Position numbers and translations under genes: made by a program
Part shown: positions 21,980-33,919 of the stretch, piece after piece
How the letters are laid out: each line of letters begins with the position of its first letter
Position numbering within the stretch: the stretch's first letter is position 1
Notes under the pieces: model-generated
The model's input: only the letters and a program-made list of their open reading frames with translations
Databases searched by the model: none
What the model was told of the DNA's origin: nothing
NCBI GenBank assembly: GCA_037176885.1
Contig: JAWWNJ010000265.1
Location: 62,001 to 126,000 of the forward strand
DNA from: Favolaschia claudopus
Taxonomy: Eukaryota > Basidiomycota > Agaricomycetes > Agaricales > Mycenaceae
DNA length: 64,000 nucleotides
Direction of reading: 5' to 3'

Positions 21980-24393
21980 ATGTCGCGCCTTGCCAGTCTC
22001 TTCACGCGCCGCCAAAACGACTCTAAGGATATCTCATCGCACCCATCGAGCATCACCGACGTCATCGACCTCGCATCTCGCATCTCGCACCTGCACCCTC
22101 TTCGTCGGTGGCAACGAGCTCAGTAACCGCCGCGGAAGACTATATCTCGTTACCCGCGCCCACTCAGCCTCTACCCTCGTCTCCAAACGGCAAGAACAGA
22201 AATTCATCCAGCAGGAATGGTCTCGGCGGTTTTTTCGGAAGGAAGAAAAGCAAAACCGAGTTACCTCTACCACCGCCAATCTACGTGCAGGAAGAGCTTC
22301 AGCCGGCGTATCTCTCTCTCCCGTCTACGTCGTCGGCGCGTTCGGGTTCCTATGCATCTCCGACGCCTGCTGTATCAACGTTAAATCCCCCTCATCGCAT
22401 GGGAACTACCACCGTCTCCTTCGTATTCGCCTGACGATATGCCTCGACGACCGGAAGAGAGCGGGAGAAGGAAACGGGGAGGATGTCGCCGTCGTTTGGG
22501 TTGGGAGGAGGAGCGGCATTGAGTATGTCGAATGTCTCTTCTGCCACCGGTGAGTCTTCTTTCACATTCATTCGATTCATCTGCCTCGCATCGTCTACTG
22601 TACTTTTTGACGATCATCTTGCCTCTTTATGTCTGTCTATACGATCCCTTATACCTTTCTAACTAACTTATTCTCTTACCAGCCAACCGTCAACTCCCCT
22701 CCTCATCTACACCATCTCACTCCTCCTCTCCTTCTCCTTATCCCCACCGCGCGCCTCGTCCATAACAACACGTCCCCGCCACCGCTGCCACATCCGAAGA
22801 GGAAAGCGATTCAGACTCGGAAAACGCCCCCCTTGTGACGCTGCTCCCGCCTCGACGGCCCGGAAGCGCTACGTCACTGTCGAGTCGCACGGGGTCGGCG
22901 GGCAGTCTCGCGTCGAGCTCGCGCGCAAACCCAACGCCTAAACCGAAACCGTTGATCGATATCGCAGCGTTGACAGCCGCGACTCACCTCTACCATTACC
23001 CGCCCCCGCCCCCGCCTTCTCTTCTTCCTCTTCCACTGCCGCCCCAAGCCGCAAAGCCTTCCACCGGCGCTCATCAAGCGACATCGTCTCGGCGGGCGAG
23101 CGATCTCGCGTCCGGCGCGGATCGTGATAGCGTCCTCGCGAACGATCTGGCAGCGTTGCTCGCAGGGGGTATCGCGCTCGTCAACGTTGGGTTGGATGAA
23201 GAGGATGCAGCGGGCGAAGAGCTACTTGACGGCGCTGCTGGTGGAGGGGAGACCAAGACGCGTGTCGAAGAGAAAGACAGGGGTGGAGGAAATGTCGTAC
23301 CGCCAATTGTGATCAAGCAGCGGTCACCTTCGCCTACGTTCAGCGTTACGTCGCGGCCTGCGCACGCGGGGAAGAGGAGTATTGGGGCGGCGGTAGAGCT
23401 TGGTGGGAGCAGCGGGAGGGGTGGTATGGCGCTGCAGACGAGGGAGAGGCAGAGCATCAGTAGCACGCTGACGGCGCGAGCTGGGACAGAGGATTTGTCT
23501 GCGGCGACCTCTGCAGCGGCGTTACGCTCCCCTCCTCCCCGTATGTCGCCGGGAGCACTCGTTGAACGGGCGAGCGAGTCTCGCCAGCGCAGCGCTACGA
23601 TGACGCCGCTGGTCCACAAATCCCAGCAGAAGACCTCTACACCGACACCCCGAAGCAGTGCTCTGCCGCCTCCTGATGCTACTACACCCTCGACTTCCCC
23701 CAGCCCATCCTCCTCCTCCCGCGCTAATCTCGCACCTCCGTCGCTGCGTACGGTCGCGAGCAACAGCTCGCTATCTTCTAGCTCGTCAAACCCTCGCTCA
23801 GGCGCCACCGCCCCTCCACCTCCTCCTCACCGACCCTTCGTCTCCTCGGGACGTCTCAGCCCCACCAGCTCGACGGGCGAATTGAGCAGCGACCCCGCGC
23901 TGTTGACGTCGTGGGATTGGAGCGATACGGGCGGGAGTAGCGGGGAGGAGAGGGGGCGGTGGAGGGGTGGGGATTGTGAATTGGTGACGAGGCGAGGGGG
24001 AGTGAGGAGGACGAGTCTTATTTCGAGCGATGGGGTTGCGGGGGATTGAAGGTACGCGGGTGGGAAGGGAAAGGGGAGGATGATGCAGAAGGATCACAGA
24101 ATGGGCGCGGCAATTGAGGTATGTCGTCCGTCGCCTTGATCTTCCTATGCTAACGATCTTTTTAGTCTGGTAATGAGGATTCGGACGAGGGAAGCTTTGA
24201 TATCGACGACGTCCCGCTCAATCAAGCGCGGATGATGGGTGCGATGAGCCCGGCAATGGGGATGATAATGCCAACGGGCTTTACTTTCCCATCTACCCCT
24301 GGATCTCCCGCTGCTGGATGGGGCGTCGGCACGCTGAATCCTCAGCAATTTATGGCCTCCCCCTCCACCGCCGTACTCGCTCCTCGAGCCGGG
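21980..24393 (+). pseudogene. Ser/Pro-rich protein gene, uncharacterised, frameshifted
   Basis: The ATG at 21980 opens MSRLASLFTRRQNDSKD. The frame then slips within repeated CATCTCG units near 22075-22090 and continues as TSSVTAAEDYISLP, GLGGFFGRKKSKTELPLPPP and SYASPTPAVSTLN. A second slip is needed before SPSFGLGGGAALSMSN. Introns at 22550-22682 and 24119-24165 fit GT-AG. The long 22835-24049 frame includes PLVTLLPPRRPGSATS, a SSRANP...KPLIDI block and many Ser/Pro/Gly tracts. The last block is DSDEGSFDIDDVPLNQAR, then PTGFTFPSTPG, ending by 24393. These landmarks resemble an uncharacterised disordered protein family I associate with basidiomycetes. No enzyme domain is visible. At least two frame breaks suggest a pseudogene, though a long part of the frame is intact. 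Confidence 0.55.
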
Positions 24394-24988
24394 TAACGAT
24401 CCTGTCTTCGTTGGGCACTTTGCTTTAGGTCGAAGTCTGGGTATCCGCACAGCCACCGGATCCTTCAAATCCGCCTACGACGGCATCGTCGCTGTGCAGT
24501 CCTTATCGCAGCATACCGTGTCGTGCACGAGAGGTGCAGGATGCTTCTCCGTGGCTGCGATTCGGTGGGGGAGGTCTGGATGGGGAGGTCGAAAAAATGG
24601 GCTTGGGCGGAACATAAACTGCGAACCTTGAGTTGGGGATCTTTGCCGCCACGAACGATACTGGGTCTTCACGGAGACGATGACTCAGTTGGGGAGGGAG
24701 CCGAGGACGTCCGTAGGGGTCAAACGTGTTTGCCGCCGTGCGTGGGGATGGATGTGGCGTCAGACGGGGGATGTCTCGATGAGTGTTCGTCAATAGATGG
24801 TCTGTCTACATTTGTGATGCTGCGAATGACAGGGTATTTGGTCCAGGTGTCTGACAAGCAGTCCGTTGAGGAGTTATGAGGGTCAAATTTCAGTATATAT
24901 ACAAGTTTTCAGTACTGTCTGTATCTAGTCGTTTCATCCACGTTACAGACTCGCGAGCAAGACGTACTACAAATGAATGGCAACAAAT

Positions 24989-26524
24989 TTATTGTAATCT
25001 CCGTTTTTTGACAAGCCGAACTTGTTCAGTGGTAGCAAGCGGACGGGGAAGCAGAGTTCTGTCGGGTTGGCTTTGACTCTGCGGTCTATCCTTGCGCTTC
25101 ACTCGTGGTTTTGCCCACCGCAGGTAACGGTTGTATGCCTCGTTTTGAAGGCGTGCTTTCAATTCAGCATAGAACGCGTCCCAGTTCAAGCTGAACGAGT
25201 CTTCGCCAAAAACCTCTTCCAGTCGTCCGAGCAACTTAAGACCATCGAGAATGCGAACCAGGGAGAGGTCCACTGCCTCCTGCCGATCCTGCAGAGCTTC
25301 AATAGCATCGTCGGCAGAGGGCATCACCTCCTAAAGCACGAGAAATTAGATCGGAACAAGTCGTAGAGGGCAGATACGTCACATAGGACTCGGTGGCGAA
25401 GTTACGGTGGTGGATCTTGAGAGTAATCGCCGTGACAGGTGCGACCCAAGGGTGGCCTTCACAAGTTATACCGCCGAACGGGGTAGAGGCCGCGCTTTGC
25501 TCCAGAAACTGTTGCTTATCTTTAGCCCGGTATCCGACCGATGGATCGGAGGGTGAGTGGAAGGGCTCGCTCTCTGTGATGTACAAGCAGATGACGGCAA
25601 CGACATCAGCCAATTTGAACCATTCATCCACTTTGTGATCCAGGTCTGTGTCCGACTGGCCCCAGGCACATTCGAAGATAATCCAGTACTTGGGATATGG
25701 ATCTCCGCACTTGCCAAAAACGAAATCCGGCACAAACTCCGTGAACTCCTCTGGTAACTCGATCGGGACGTCGCGGTTCCATTCCACAAGATATTCGCCG
25801 TCTTTAGCTTGCGCAAGCTGCGTAAATGGCTTGTAGAGTATGTGTACCGCTTCGTGTACACCGCTCGGGTGCGTGACCGTAAGCGTGCGGGAGGAGCTGC
25901 GATATTCCAACCTTATTGTTCACGAGGTAAGCAATGATCTCAAACGCGCAGATGGACTTTACTTAAGGCGCAACGAGTCAGTGACATCTTTCAACTTGAT
26001 CCACGTCTCAGGTGAGATATCTGGTATTGTCTAAAATTGTCCGTTCAGCAAAGCACAATGATAGGACTGAACATACCTTGGATCGTGCTCCGGTGGCATA
26101 AAAATCCAGAGAATCAAGTTGATCCTTGAGAGCCCCGATTCCGGACTACATGAAAGCAAGATATAAGGGCTCCGACTTCGTCCGAGCAATGGAACCATAG
26201 ACGCACTGGCGATGACTTGCTTTCTGGGGGTACGCTGCTATTCACGTCGGTATCAATGTCACTTCGAGGCTGAATGACACGAGGATCGATCAGAGCATTA
26301 GTTACAGCGGCGGTAGACAACTAAAGGGTCTGGGAACGCACTGCTATAGCTTCAATCTTCTGTGATGACACGCCACGAAGTAAGTTAGACGTGTTCACGT
26401 TCGTAGCTTCATGTCGAGGGACGGCGGTCTTGGCATTGCGATCGTACAGAGCCATTGACGCAGAGGCAGAAAGAGGCACAGTTCTTTGACCCCAGTCGAA
26501 GTGCAGTCCTAGAGATGAAGCCAT
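24989..26524 (-). CDS. Six-exon gene, 417 aa, PD-(D/E)XK-nuclease-like segment, uncharacterised
   Basis: Exons are 26524-26342, 26269-26207, 26145-26077, 26030-25963, 25911-25383 and 25330-24989. All five introns (72, 61, 46, 51 and 52 nt) are GT-AG, and every phase matches, giving 417 residues. The first intron contains TAACTAAT and hides an apparent in-frame TAG. Residues about 189-215 read PDFVF, then a strand-like IIFECAWGQS followed by an amphipathic helix (DLDHKVDEWF) and a hydrophobic strand. This resembles the PD...E core of PD-(D/E)XK-fold proteins, including many uncharacterised mushroom proteins. The usual Lys after the Glu is replaced (E-C-A), so catalysis is doubtful. The C-terminus is helical and ends in a basic KKRR tail that may act as a nuclear signal. 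Gene structure is secure; the fold is an inference. Confidence 0.82.
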
Positions 26525-26750
26525 AACAGCGAGAAGAGCCGACTAGTGATCGTGGTGGTGAGGTGAAGAGTGATTGTGTCACTCGATGTGACTGACATTG
26601 ATCTGTGGCGTAACACCTTCGTAACCTGACCTTGACCCAATTTTGATCGACTGGCTTGCCTTATCGTTTTACCCTCATGTCTCGTTCGCCGGTTGTCGAT
26701 TTAAGGGAAGATTCCAGAAATAAAAACACATAAAAGAAGTCGCCACTTGC

Positions 26751-26979
26751 GCACACGGCGGACAAATCGCTGTCACCTGCAGATTTAGACGCGATTGTCC
26801 CGATTGTCACCTGTAGTGTCCCTTCAATGTCCTTTGCTCGGTTCTTTGTCCAATTGATTGTCCGCCGCTCATTTCTTTGTCCGAATGATTGTCTTCAAGC
26901 AAAGGACTTGCAGGTGACAACACGAGGACAGACGCGTCCGAATCCGCAGGTGATTATTTGTCCGGATCCGCCGTGTGCA
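26751..26979. mobile_element. MITE, 229 bp, with GGACAA subterminal repeats
   Basis: The left end GCACACGGCGGACAAAT (26751) matches the reverse complement of the right end at 26979 (GCACACGGCGGATCCGGACAAAT), with TCACCTGC further in on both arms. About ten TTGTCC/GGACAA copies fill the interior. It is non-coding. The target duplication is not clear. It lies about 230 bp upstream of the ATG of the 25-26.5 kb minus-strand gene, in its promoter side. Confidence 0.7.
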
Positions 26980-27689
26980 TAACCAACGCGTTGCCAACGC
27001 ACCCAACCGAATTCCTTTGGTCCTTGCGGCGGCCAAATGTCAGCAACTTCAAGTTGACCTGCCAGCAGCCAGCCCGAGCTGGCCAAGCATTTGGAAATCG
27101 GCGTTTGGTTAGCGCTCCGAGTCATTCAATCCTCAAACTCTTGTATTGAGCTGCTTCTCAACTTGATCCTTCGTTGAGCTCGTGTCCACCCTGATTTATC
27201 ATTTCTCTGGAGGTCGTTGGCGTGCTGAGTGGCATCGTTCGAGTCCATTTGACTTTGTTGCGTCAACGTCAAAAACACTGTTGCTCCTTCAGTCCGAACT
27301 GAACTTGTCGCCCAGCTTCAGCCTCTTGAATCCGAAGGCACGCACGCAGTCTGTTGAGCTACCCCCTTCACACGGTCCTCGCGCATGGACCTCTCGCACA
27401 ATTTCTAACCAATCAATTCTTCCGGCTGACACAGCACCCGTTTTCTGTGGCAGGTTGCTGCCTTGGCACACGGAGAATCTTCAAACTCAAGATACAATCG
27501 TTGAAACCGGTAAGTTGAAGCCTCGCATCTGTGATCATACTAATTGTTGGTCAACACCGTCTTCCACCTTCCTCTCGTCCGAGTCTTGTCTCGTCTCTCT
27601 CCTCCCCTCGTCTGTACCGCGCAGTCAACGCATCTTTGTCACTCCTTGCTTCTGTACCAACCCTCGACTCCACACCACCCGCTCTAGCT

Positions 27690-28145
27690 CCACGTCGTAT
27701 CAGCACCGAGCAAACTCGAGCTCAAGAGAAAGCAAAGATGGTGCAAGAACGCTCAAGCGGGAAGGACCAACAACCTCTCTCGTCGAGGTGTTGCTCATCT
27801 CTGCGGCAGTGGTTATACCGCTGTACCCCTGTACCGCTGTATTTCTTCGTCATCAAGAACCATTGGGCAGTGGCAAGGATGCCGATGGGGGTTGTGGGAA
27901 GGGTGAAGGCGGAAGAACGTTGTTGGGCGGTGAAGGATGGGCTTACCCTTCCATTTAAACCTTTATCCTCTCTGCCCCACTAACCCCCCACGACAGGGCT
28001 CGAAGACGCCGCCAACCCCTTCATCACTGGCGCAAAGCCCAACTCTTGGACCCCCGCCCTCAACGAATCCTGGACCTGGGGCGTCACTCGCTTCGATGGC
28101 TCGAACCTCGGCGGATGGCTTGAACCTCGGCGGGTGGTTCGCGTT
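27690..28145 (+). pseudogene. N-terminal fragment of a membrane-anchored GH5 exo-1,3-beta-glucanase-like gene
   Basis: A Gln/Lys-rich cytoplasmic-like part leads into a hydrophobic anchor (LLISAAVVIPLY / PLYFFVIKNH, in two frames) and a Gly-rich linker. After an intron ending at about 27997 the frame reads NPFITGAKPNSWTPALNESW, WGVTRFDG and NLGGW. Further in, NLGGWFALEP is read in another frame before a GTGAGT donor at 28153. The order (single N-terminal anchor, linker, NPF...SWTPALN, then NLGGW-x-LEP) is that of fungal GH5 glucan 1,3-beta-glucosidases acting on cell-wall glucan. A 19-nt tandem duplication (28095-28113 and 28114-28132) causes a frameshift exactly at NLGGW, and the anchor is also frameshifted. 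The catalytic barrel is not found downstream, so only the 5' part survives. Confidence 0.62.
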
Positions 28146-30659
28146 GGAGCCTTGTGAGTTTTCTTATCTTTTGCTTTTTGATTCGCGATTCGGTATCTCC
28201 GTTCCCTTGCTTTTTCGTATCGATCCGAATACGGTGTCGTTTCAGCGATGGACACGGGCACCCTTCCCGCTCCTACGTCCCTTCATACCACTTCGACCTC
28301 GATCCACCCTCTCTCTCTTCCTCCCTAGACCGCGTCCATCTTCCCCTCCTTTCTCCCTCTCCCTCGCTCCTTCTCCTACTCAACGCACCTTACTCAACGC
28401 ACTAATCCCAGGCTCTCCTCCAGTCATTCCCCCAGCCCTCCTCAAAGCTTTGGGCGATTAGGTGCGTCGATCTCTGTCTTCTGTCCATTCCATTCCTTTG
28501 TTTTTTTTGCTCGGTTTTTCGTACCTTTTTTTGTTTCTATGTTTTGTGGAACGGGCGTTGTGCTCGGCGGCGACGTTGATGGGCGATTCGAGTATTGGGT
28601 TGGTGCGCGACAGGCGGAGGAGATGGGGGAGACGGGATGGGGTGCGGAGTGGTAATGGTGGGAGGACGAGAGGCAGAGAGTCGGCCACTGCGGCGGCGGT
28701 TTCGGGTGTGAGGCGGCGTACTTCGCGCCGCCTTCACGCCTATCCATCCTTGCCGTTCGCGAGGGAGATACTCTCGCCCGGCGTCAGGACGGCGTGCGCG
28801 GTACTGGGGATACGAGTGCGGGTGAGCAGGGCCAGGGGGGCGTAGAAAGGTTGGATGGGGGTCTGGGCAGTGGTGGGGAAGGTGGGGAGGGTCACCGTGG
28901 TGGACGTGCACGACAGCACGGGGGACGCTGGCGCGGCAGGAGGGCCGTCTTCTCGTGTGGTGTCCAAGGGATATTCTTTGAGCGTTTATCGCAGATGGCG
29001 GCGCGTCGAGGACGGAGCATGGGCCCCAGAGATGGGCTGTGATGTGGGGCTGGTGTTGGTGCGATTGCGGGTGTGGGGTGCATTCGCGCCGTGCACGCAT
29101 CTGCGTTCCCATCTCGATGCTGTGCGTTTACGCTTAGTGTTCACGGTGCGGGATACGAGAGCGAGAACGAGATCTGGGACGAGAACGCTCGCGCATGCGC
29201 CGAGGAGGAGGACGAGGGCAGGCGCGGGGGAGCGGCTGCCGACGCCGATGCCGCTGCCATCTCAGATGGGGCGGGTAAGCCTGGGGGCTGCGATAGAGCG
29301 GATGGAGGCGAAGGAGGCAAAGGCGTCGTCGGTGCATACTCTTGATTCGTCGAGCCCTGGATCGTGGGTCTCGGGAAGGGGAGAGATACTTGCATGAGGT
29401 CTTGGCATCGTCGGGCGCGGCTGCGCGTCGTATGGGCTTGTTGCTTGAGGACCAATCTACGGATGCGTCAATGCCCTGCCTCGTCGCGGCGAGGACCACA
29501 GCTCTATCTACCTTGTCACCCCGACTTTGTCTCCGTCTCCATTCTTCTCAATTCTTACTCGAAGGTGGGGAGGAGAAGCCGACGTGGATATCGATGATGA
29601 CGACGATGGTCTTCGTCCGCGCGCGTGGGTGGAGGGTATTGTGAATGATATTAGCGGCTGGATATGAGGAGGGCGAGGTGGGCGAAGTCTGACTGCATGA
29701 CGTGGCGCAAGCGGGGGCCGTATAGTTCGCATGTTCCTCTTCAGGCATCGTGTCTGCGGGGATTGCAGGGAGGTGGATACGAGCAGGACGTGAGAGCGGA
29801 TGAGGCGGGCGTGGGAGGCGCGAAGACGAGACGAGGCGCCGCCCACGCGTCGTTCGCGCATCGCTACCTTGATCTCATGCCCCTCTTCGCATTCGATGTC
29901 AATGCCGTCTCAGATGGAGACAATCTCGACGAGCGAAGGGGGCGTGCGCACCATGGGTAATGCAAGCCGGATACGGCGTAGTCTATGTGGGGTGTTGGTG
30001 GGGGTGCGAGGGCCAGTCATAGAATTGGTGGGGAGGAGGGTGGGAGATGGCGCGCGCTGATCCCGCCTCCTTAGTGCTGAGGTCCCCTTCGAAGGGTCCA
30101 GCGGGACTGGTGGAGTTCGTTGTGGTTGAAGAGAACACGGGTGGGGGAAGGGCGAGAACGCGCCCGTGTATATTGGGTGTGTGCGTCGAAGATGGGGGGC
30201 AAGGGACGAGGAGGTGGACGAAGAGGTGGTGTCAAAGGCTGGGTGCTGGCGAGCCGCGAGGTGGGGCCCGGGCATGATTGGTGCGGGCCGGTGATGCCGA
30301 TGTCAGTCGTGGAGGTGGATATGTGAGAGCGAGGGGTTCACCACGAGCGGGCGAGGTTGGGAGGCGCGATCTCGTGCTCGCGTCCGTCTGCTTCCCCGCG
30401 TCAACTTGAATGCGTTTGAATATATGTCAATTTCTCTCAAGAATCAATATATGTATTTTGGATCAGCCTCTACTTTTTCCGATGCAGCGCTCACTGGAAA
30501 TACTACAACCTATCGCCCACGATTCCCTCTCAATTTTAATCTACTCTAAGCTCACTCTTGTTGTGTCTCTCACTAAAAGCCTGAAAAGGCGTGCACATCG
30601 CATTGTGACATCACGCAACAGGTGTGACGCCAGTGGCGCCACGCTATCTTTCCCCCACG
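28146..30659. other. GC-rich, strand-biased sequence without a supported gene
   Basis: Overlapping open frames occur on both strands. The minus strand gives Pro/Ser/His-rich and the plus strand Gly/Arg-rich translations, as expected from purine/pyrimidine bias alone. A minus-strand Lys-rich stretch (KHRNKKRYEKPSKKNKG, about 28490-28540) stands out but has no partner exons. I could not connect frames by splice sites or recognise a domain. Confidence 0.3.
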
Positions 30660-32767
30660 ATGCACCCTGCGCTGCATCTCGATAATCTCAAGCGACTCCC
30701 ACCTGCCATTCGGGTATAGTTCTCTCCTTACTACACTGTGTATGTATCTCAACTCTTACAACCCAGTCCGCCGCCACGGCCTTCATATCGGCCGCCCCCA
30801 ATCCTGATCGCGCGTTCGAAAGCATTCGAGTAGTGCGAGAATATGCGGCCACACCAAAGCCAGAGAACAAACGCGCATTGGTGGTACCAGCGCTGTATAT
30901 CATTCTCGATCCATTGAAGATTCCGGACCTGGATTCGCTCCCAACGAAATCTGTTTCCGACGCACCTCCCTCCGACTTCGAACTCTCAATCACAAAGGCA
31001 ATCTTCGCACTGGAAGCACTCTATCAGCTTCGATTGCCAGATTCTCTCGGTGTCGATCTGTGGCCGCGAATCTTAGCATGGGTTCAATTTCTACATCTGT
31101 ATAACCCTGGCAAGTTGGGCGCCGCAGACCGCCACCCTAGCTTATTCACAGATTCCATTCTATTCGCGTGTCAATTCCTTGGTCACACACCGACATTCCA
31201 GCTCATGATCTCCACACCGTGGTTTTGGTTCATGCTCGGCCGTGCTTGGGTTTACGCTACCAAAATTCAGGATCCGGAGAATCGGGTGCATGCATTCAAC
31301 ATTATCTCTTGTTTCACGAGAATCGAAAACGTAACCGAAACGTGCAATATGGACGAACTTCTGAATGGAGTCGGAGGTACCTTGTCCAGTTTGGCTCGTT
31401 TGGTCGTGGAATTTCTGGATGCCCTGATTCTTGACCACGACAAGTCAGATAGCGTTTTGCCAGAGAACCTATACATTTCCTTTGTCGGGGGTGTCATTGT
31501 GTTTCTGGGTCACGTTGATCCAAATTTGCGTGCTACAACACTTGAACGGACGTCCCTGGGGAGATTAGGGCAGGAACTTCTTGCGCAACCTGTTTTTGGT
31601 GTACTTTTTCGACTTTTATCTTCATTGACTAAGACCGACGCACGAGGCACATTGGCTGCTCTCCAGCACCTGCTCATGCTTATTTGCGTTCTCCTTTACA
31701 GCAAACCCGGTTGGGCACAGCTTCCTGCCGCCGTGAAAAGCGGGTTTATTCCGGCGCTCCTTCTCTGCGCTCGCTCCACTTTTGCGCCTCATCTAGCAGG
31801 GCATCTACAGACCTGTTTTCAGATCATATTACCGCCGGCTTTGATAAGTCACGCACTGCTCTCGACACTTGACACTAGGTGGCATGAGATCGAAACTTCT
31901 GCGAAGGGAATCACTTTCCAGATCCCAGATTTTTGGACGGAATTTTCCTCACTAGTCAACGAACGGCTACAGGTGTTACATACATTTGACTCTGTTTATA
32001 CCGCCATGCGTGCTTGTGATAATCTCGAGGTGAGAAGCCTTTCTTCTTGCTTTATTACGAACGACTGATCGTCTGCAAGTGTTCCACTCTTGATGTAAAG
32101 AAGAAATTCCGTCGCTGTTCTAGCTGCCAGTCCTTTTATTATTGCTCCTCTGAGTGCCAGCGTGCGGATTGGACAAGAGGCGGTCACCGCAACGCATGCT
32201 GCTCTTACGGGACATTACTTCTTGGTATGTTTCAGTTTGAAAATCGATGCACAATGATTGATTGAAGCAGGGGAACGGAACAACGATGACTGTAGCAGCC
32301 GTCAGCGATCGTTTCTCCGCGCCTTGATCCATCACGACTATCAAAAGCAGAGGATCCATATACATAGCAGACAGGCAATGTTCCTCAGCGAATTCCCCCA
32401 CGGCACATTCCTCACACTGTACAACTACATGGAAGGAGCTGTGCGCATCAGTGTCAAGGAAGCGCCCCAAAGTTTTGAGGCACTAGCTGGGCCGGAATGG
32501 AAGGATATTCTTTCTCGGGCAGCTGCGAGCGGCGGTCGGATGGGAATTGATGTGGCTATCTTCACAGCGAACGGCCCCACACAGTCCCGGTATCTGGTCA
32601 TTCCCTTGCGCAGCGACTCAGGTGTTATCACCGACAAACTGGCGAGCCTAGCGAGTACGCTGACGCCCTCAACATACCAGGCCCGGCAAAGCCAAGCCAT
32701 GTACCTTGTCAAGACCATCTCGCACATCCATGAAACAAATGATCTGCATGTCGCGGAGATTCATTGA
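30660..32767 (+). CDS. MYND zinc-finger protein 1 (intact, 652 aa)
   Basis: Exons are 30660-30713, 30767-32029, 32080-32224 and 32271-32767. Introns of 53, 50 and 46 nt are GT-AG and all phases agree (1959 nt, 652 residues). The first exon is 18 codons (MHPALHLDNLKRLPPAIR). The long second exon encodes a helical, repeat-like region ending RACDNLE. Exon 3 supplies the MYND finger: the first Cys in ACDN, then C-x11-C-x2-C-x5-C-x3-C-x9-H-x3-C, with YYC and DW between. MYND fingers bind zinc and usually dock proline-rich partners, so a scaffold or regulatory role is likely. The SET methyltransferase domain found in some MYND proteins is absent. The same exon layout recurs in the genes at 54.3-56.1 and 57.2-59.1 kb. 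Family and structure are very secure; the function is unknown. Confidence 0.93.
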
Positions 32768-32808
32768 TTAGTTGTGTTTATTACCTGACATACGATGGGC
32801 AGTGTTGT

Positions 32809-33250
32809 TTACATATTCTGATTATCTCCAATTTCGTTCTTCAATACCCCAATCTTACCCTCATCTCCTCCAGTCCTCGCTACATCTTCCGTCGTCATCA
32901 TCCCGCCGTCGTCATAGAGTAGTCGGTGCCATGGTTGGAACCCTAGAAAAGCCAAACGTGACAGGAGTGTCAAACAAGTGTCAAATTGTTTTTTTTTCTT
33001 TTCGCCTGAGTTAGCATAGGTCAGCATCCGATCTCCCGAACAGCCGACTAATCGCAGATAACACATCATGACGGCTTGTGCCATTGCAAGCTTCAAAGTC
33101 GACACGATGTGGGTGAGCAGGAAGATATTCTGAGTTATGAAAGAACGCACCAAGAAAATGACCCCAGCTACCGCGCAACAGTAGATATATTCGCCTGAAA
33201 CGTACGCTTTGAGTTTGAGCACCTTCATCCGGTATTGAGATACCAACCAT
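32809..33250 (-). other. Possible membrane-protein remnant
   Basis: A minus-strand frame contains a hydrophobic segment (EYIYCCAVAGVIFLVRSFI, then NIFLLTHIV) that could cross the membrane, followed by non-coding-looking sequence. No start, splice chain or family was found. Confidence 0.2.
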
Positions 33251-33360
33251 GAAAAGAAGGTTTTTACCGCCCCTACCGCTGCCGCGCAGAGTCAGCCTAG
33301 TCTCTCCTAGACAGACGCTCTATGTATTTGAGCTCGGTGCCCTCGCTACATAGAGTCTGT

Positions 33361-33816
33361 TGTTTACCGCGGGGGTCTGATCGTGTAGTGATTGTATTAT
33401 CTAATATCATGTAAGCCGGCAAGTTCCGAATTTCGTTCCAACGCTTCTCTCCTCCCAATCCAAGCATAATTACAGCCTTATATACTCTAATGAAGACCCT
33501 TATAGTGTTCCCAAACAGTTTCTAAGATATCTACAACGCGGTTCGGTGAAAAGCAGGTTCCCAGCATGTTCTTGCGCCGTCGGGTCCGCTTCGGCCGAAA
33601 GCACACCACCGAAACCACGCGCGATGTGCGCCGACATTGAGGCACCCTTTTTAAGATTCTGAAGCGACAGAATGATAGTTTGCTCTAAATAGATTGTACA
33701 TACCACCAAAAAGTTACAGAAATCGCGTTTTCGAGAGGGTATTCACGCGACTCGAACTCTGCTTACATGATATTACCTAATACACTAGCTACACGATCAG
33801 ACCCCCGCGGTAAACA
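33361..33816. mobile_element. MITE-like element, 456 bp, 55-bp inverted terminal repeats
   Basis: The left arm (33361-33415, TGTTTACCGCGGGGGTCTGA...) is matched by the reverse complement of 33761-33816, sharing TCGTGTAG, TGTATTA and TAATATCATGTAAGC with few gaps. There is no transposase frame. The 7-mer TAGAGTC occurs just outside on both sides (33351-33357 and 33823-33829). It may be a target duplication, although a few unexplained bases separate it from the arms. Confidence 0.75.
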
Positions 33817-33919
33817 CAAGACTAGAGTCAGCCTTATGCTGAAAGAAAACAAATAGCACACGCACTAGTTCCAGCATTTGAACGGCCTTGGAATGACTTG
33901 CGCGCACCTGTTGATACAA

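Noticed and set aside
26321..26341. A possible 21-nt ultrashort intron (GTGCGT...TAG) or a nonsense codon in the 417-aa gene
   Set aside because: A normal 72-nt intron (26270-26341) with the same donor, a TAACTAAT branch-like box and a CAG acceptor keeps the frame and removes the TAG.
28537..30275. Several long Pro/Ser/His-rich minus-strand frames
   Set aside because: They mirror Gly/Arg-rich frames on the other strand, as expected from purine/pyrimidine bias, and no exon chain could be built.
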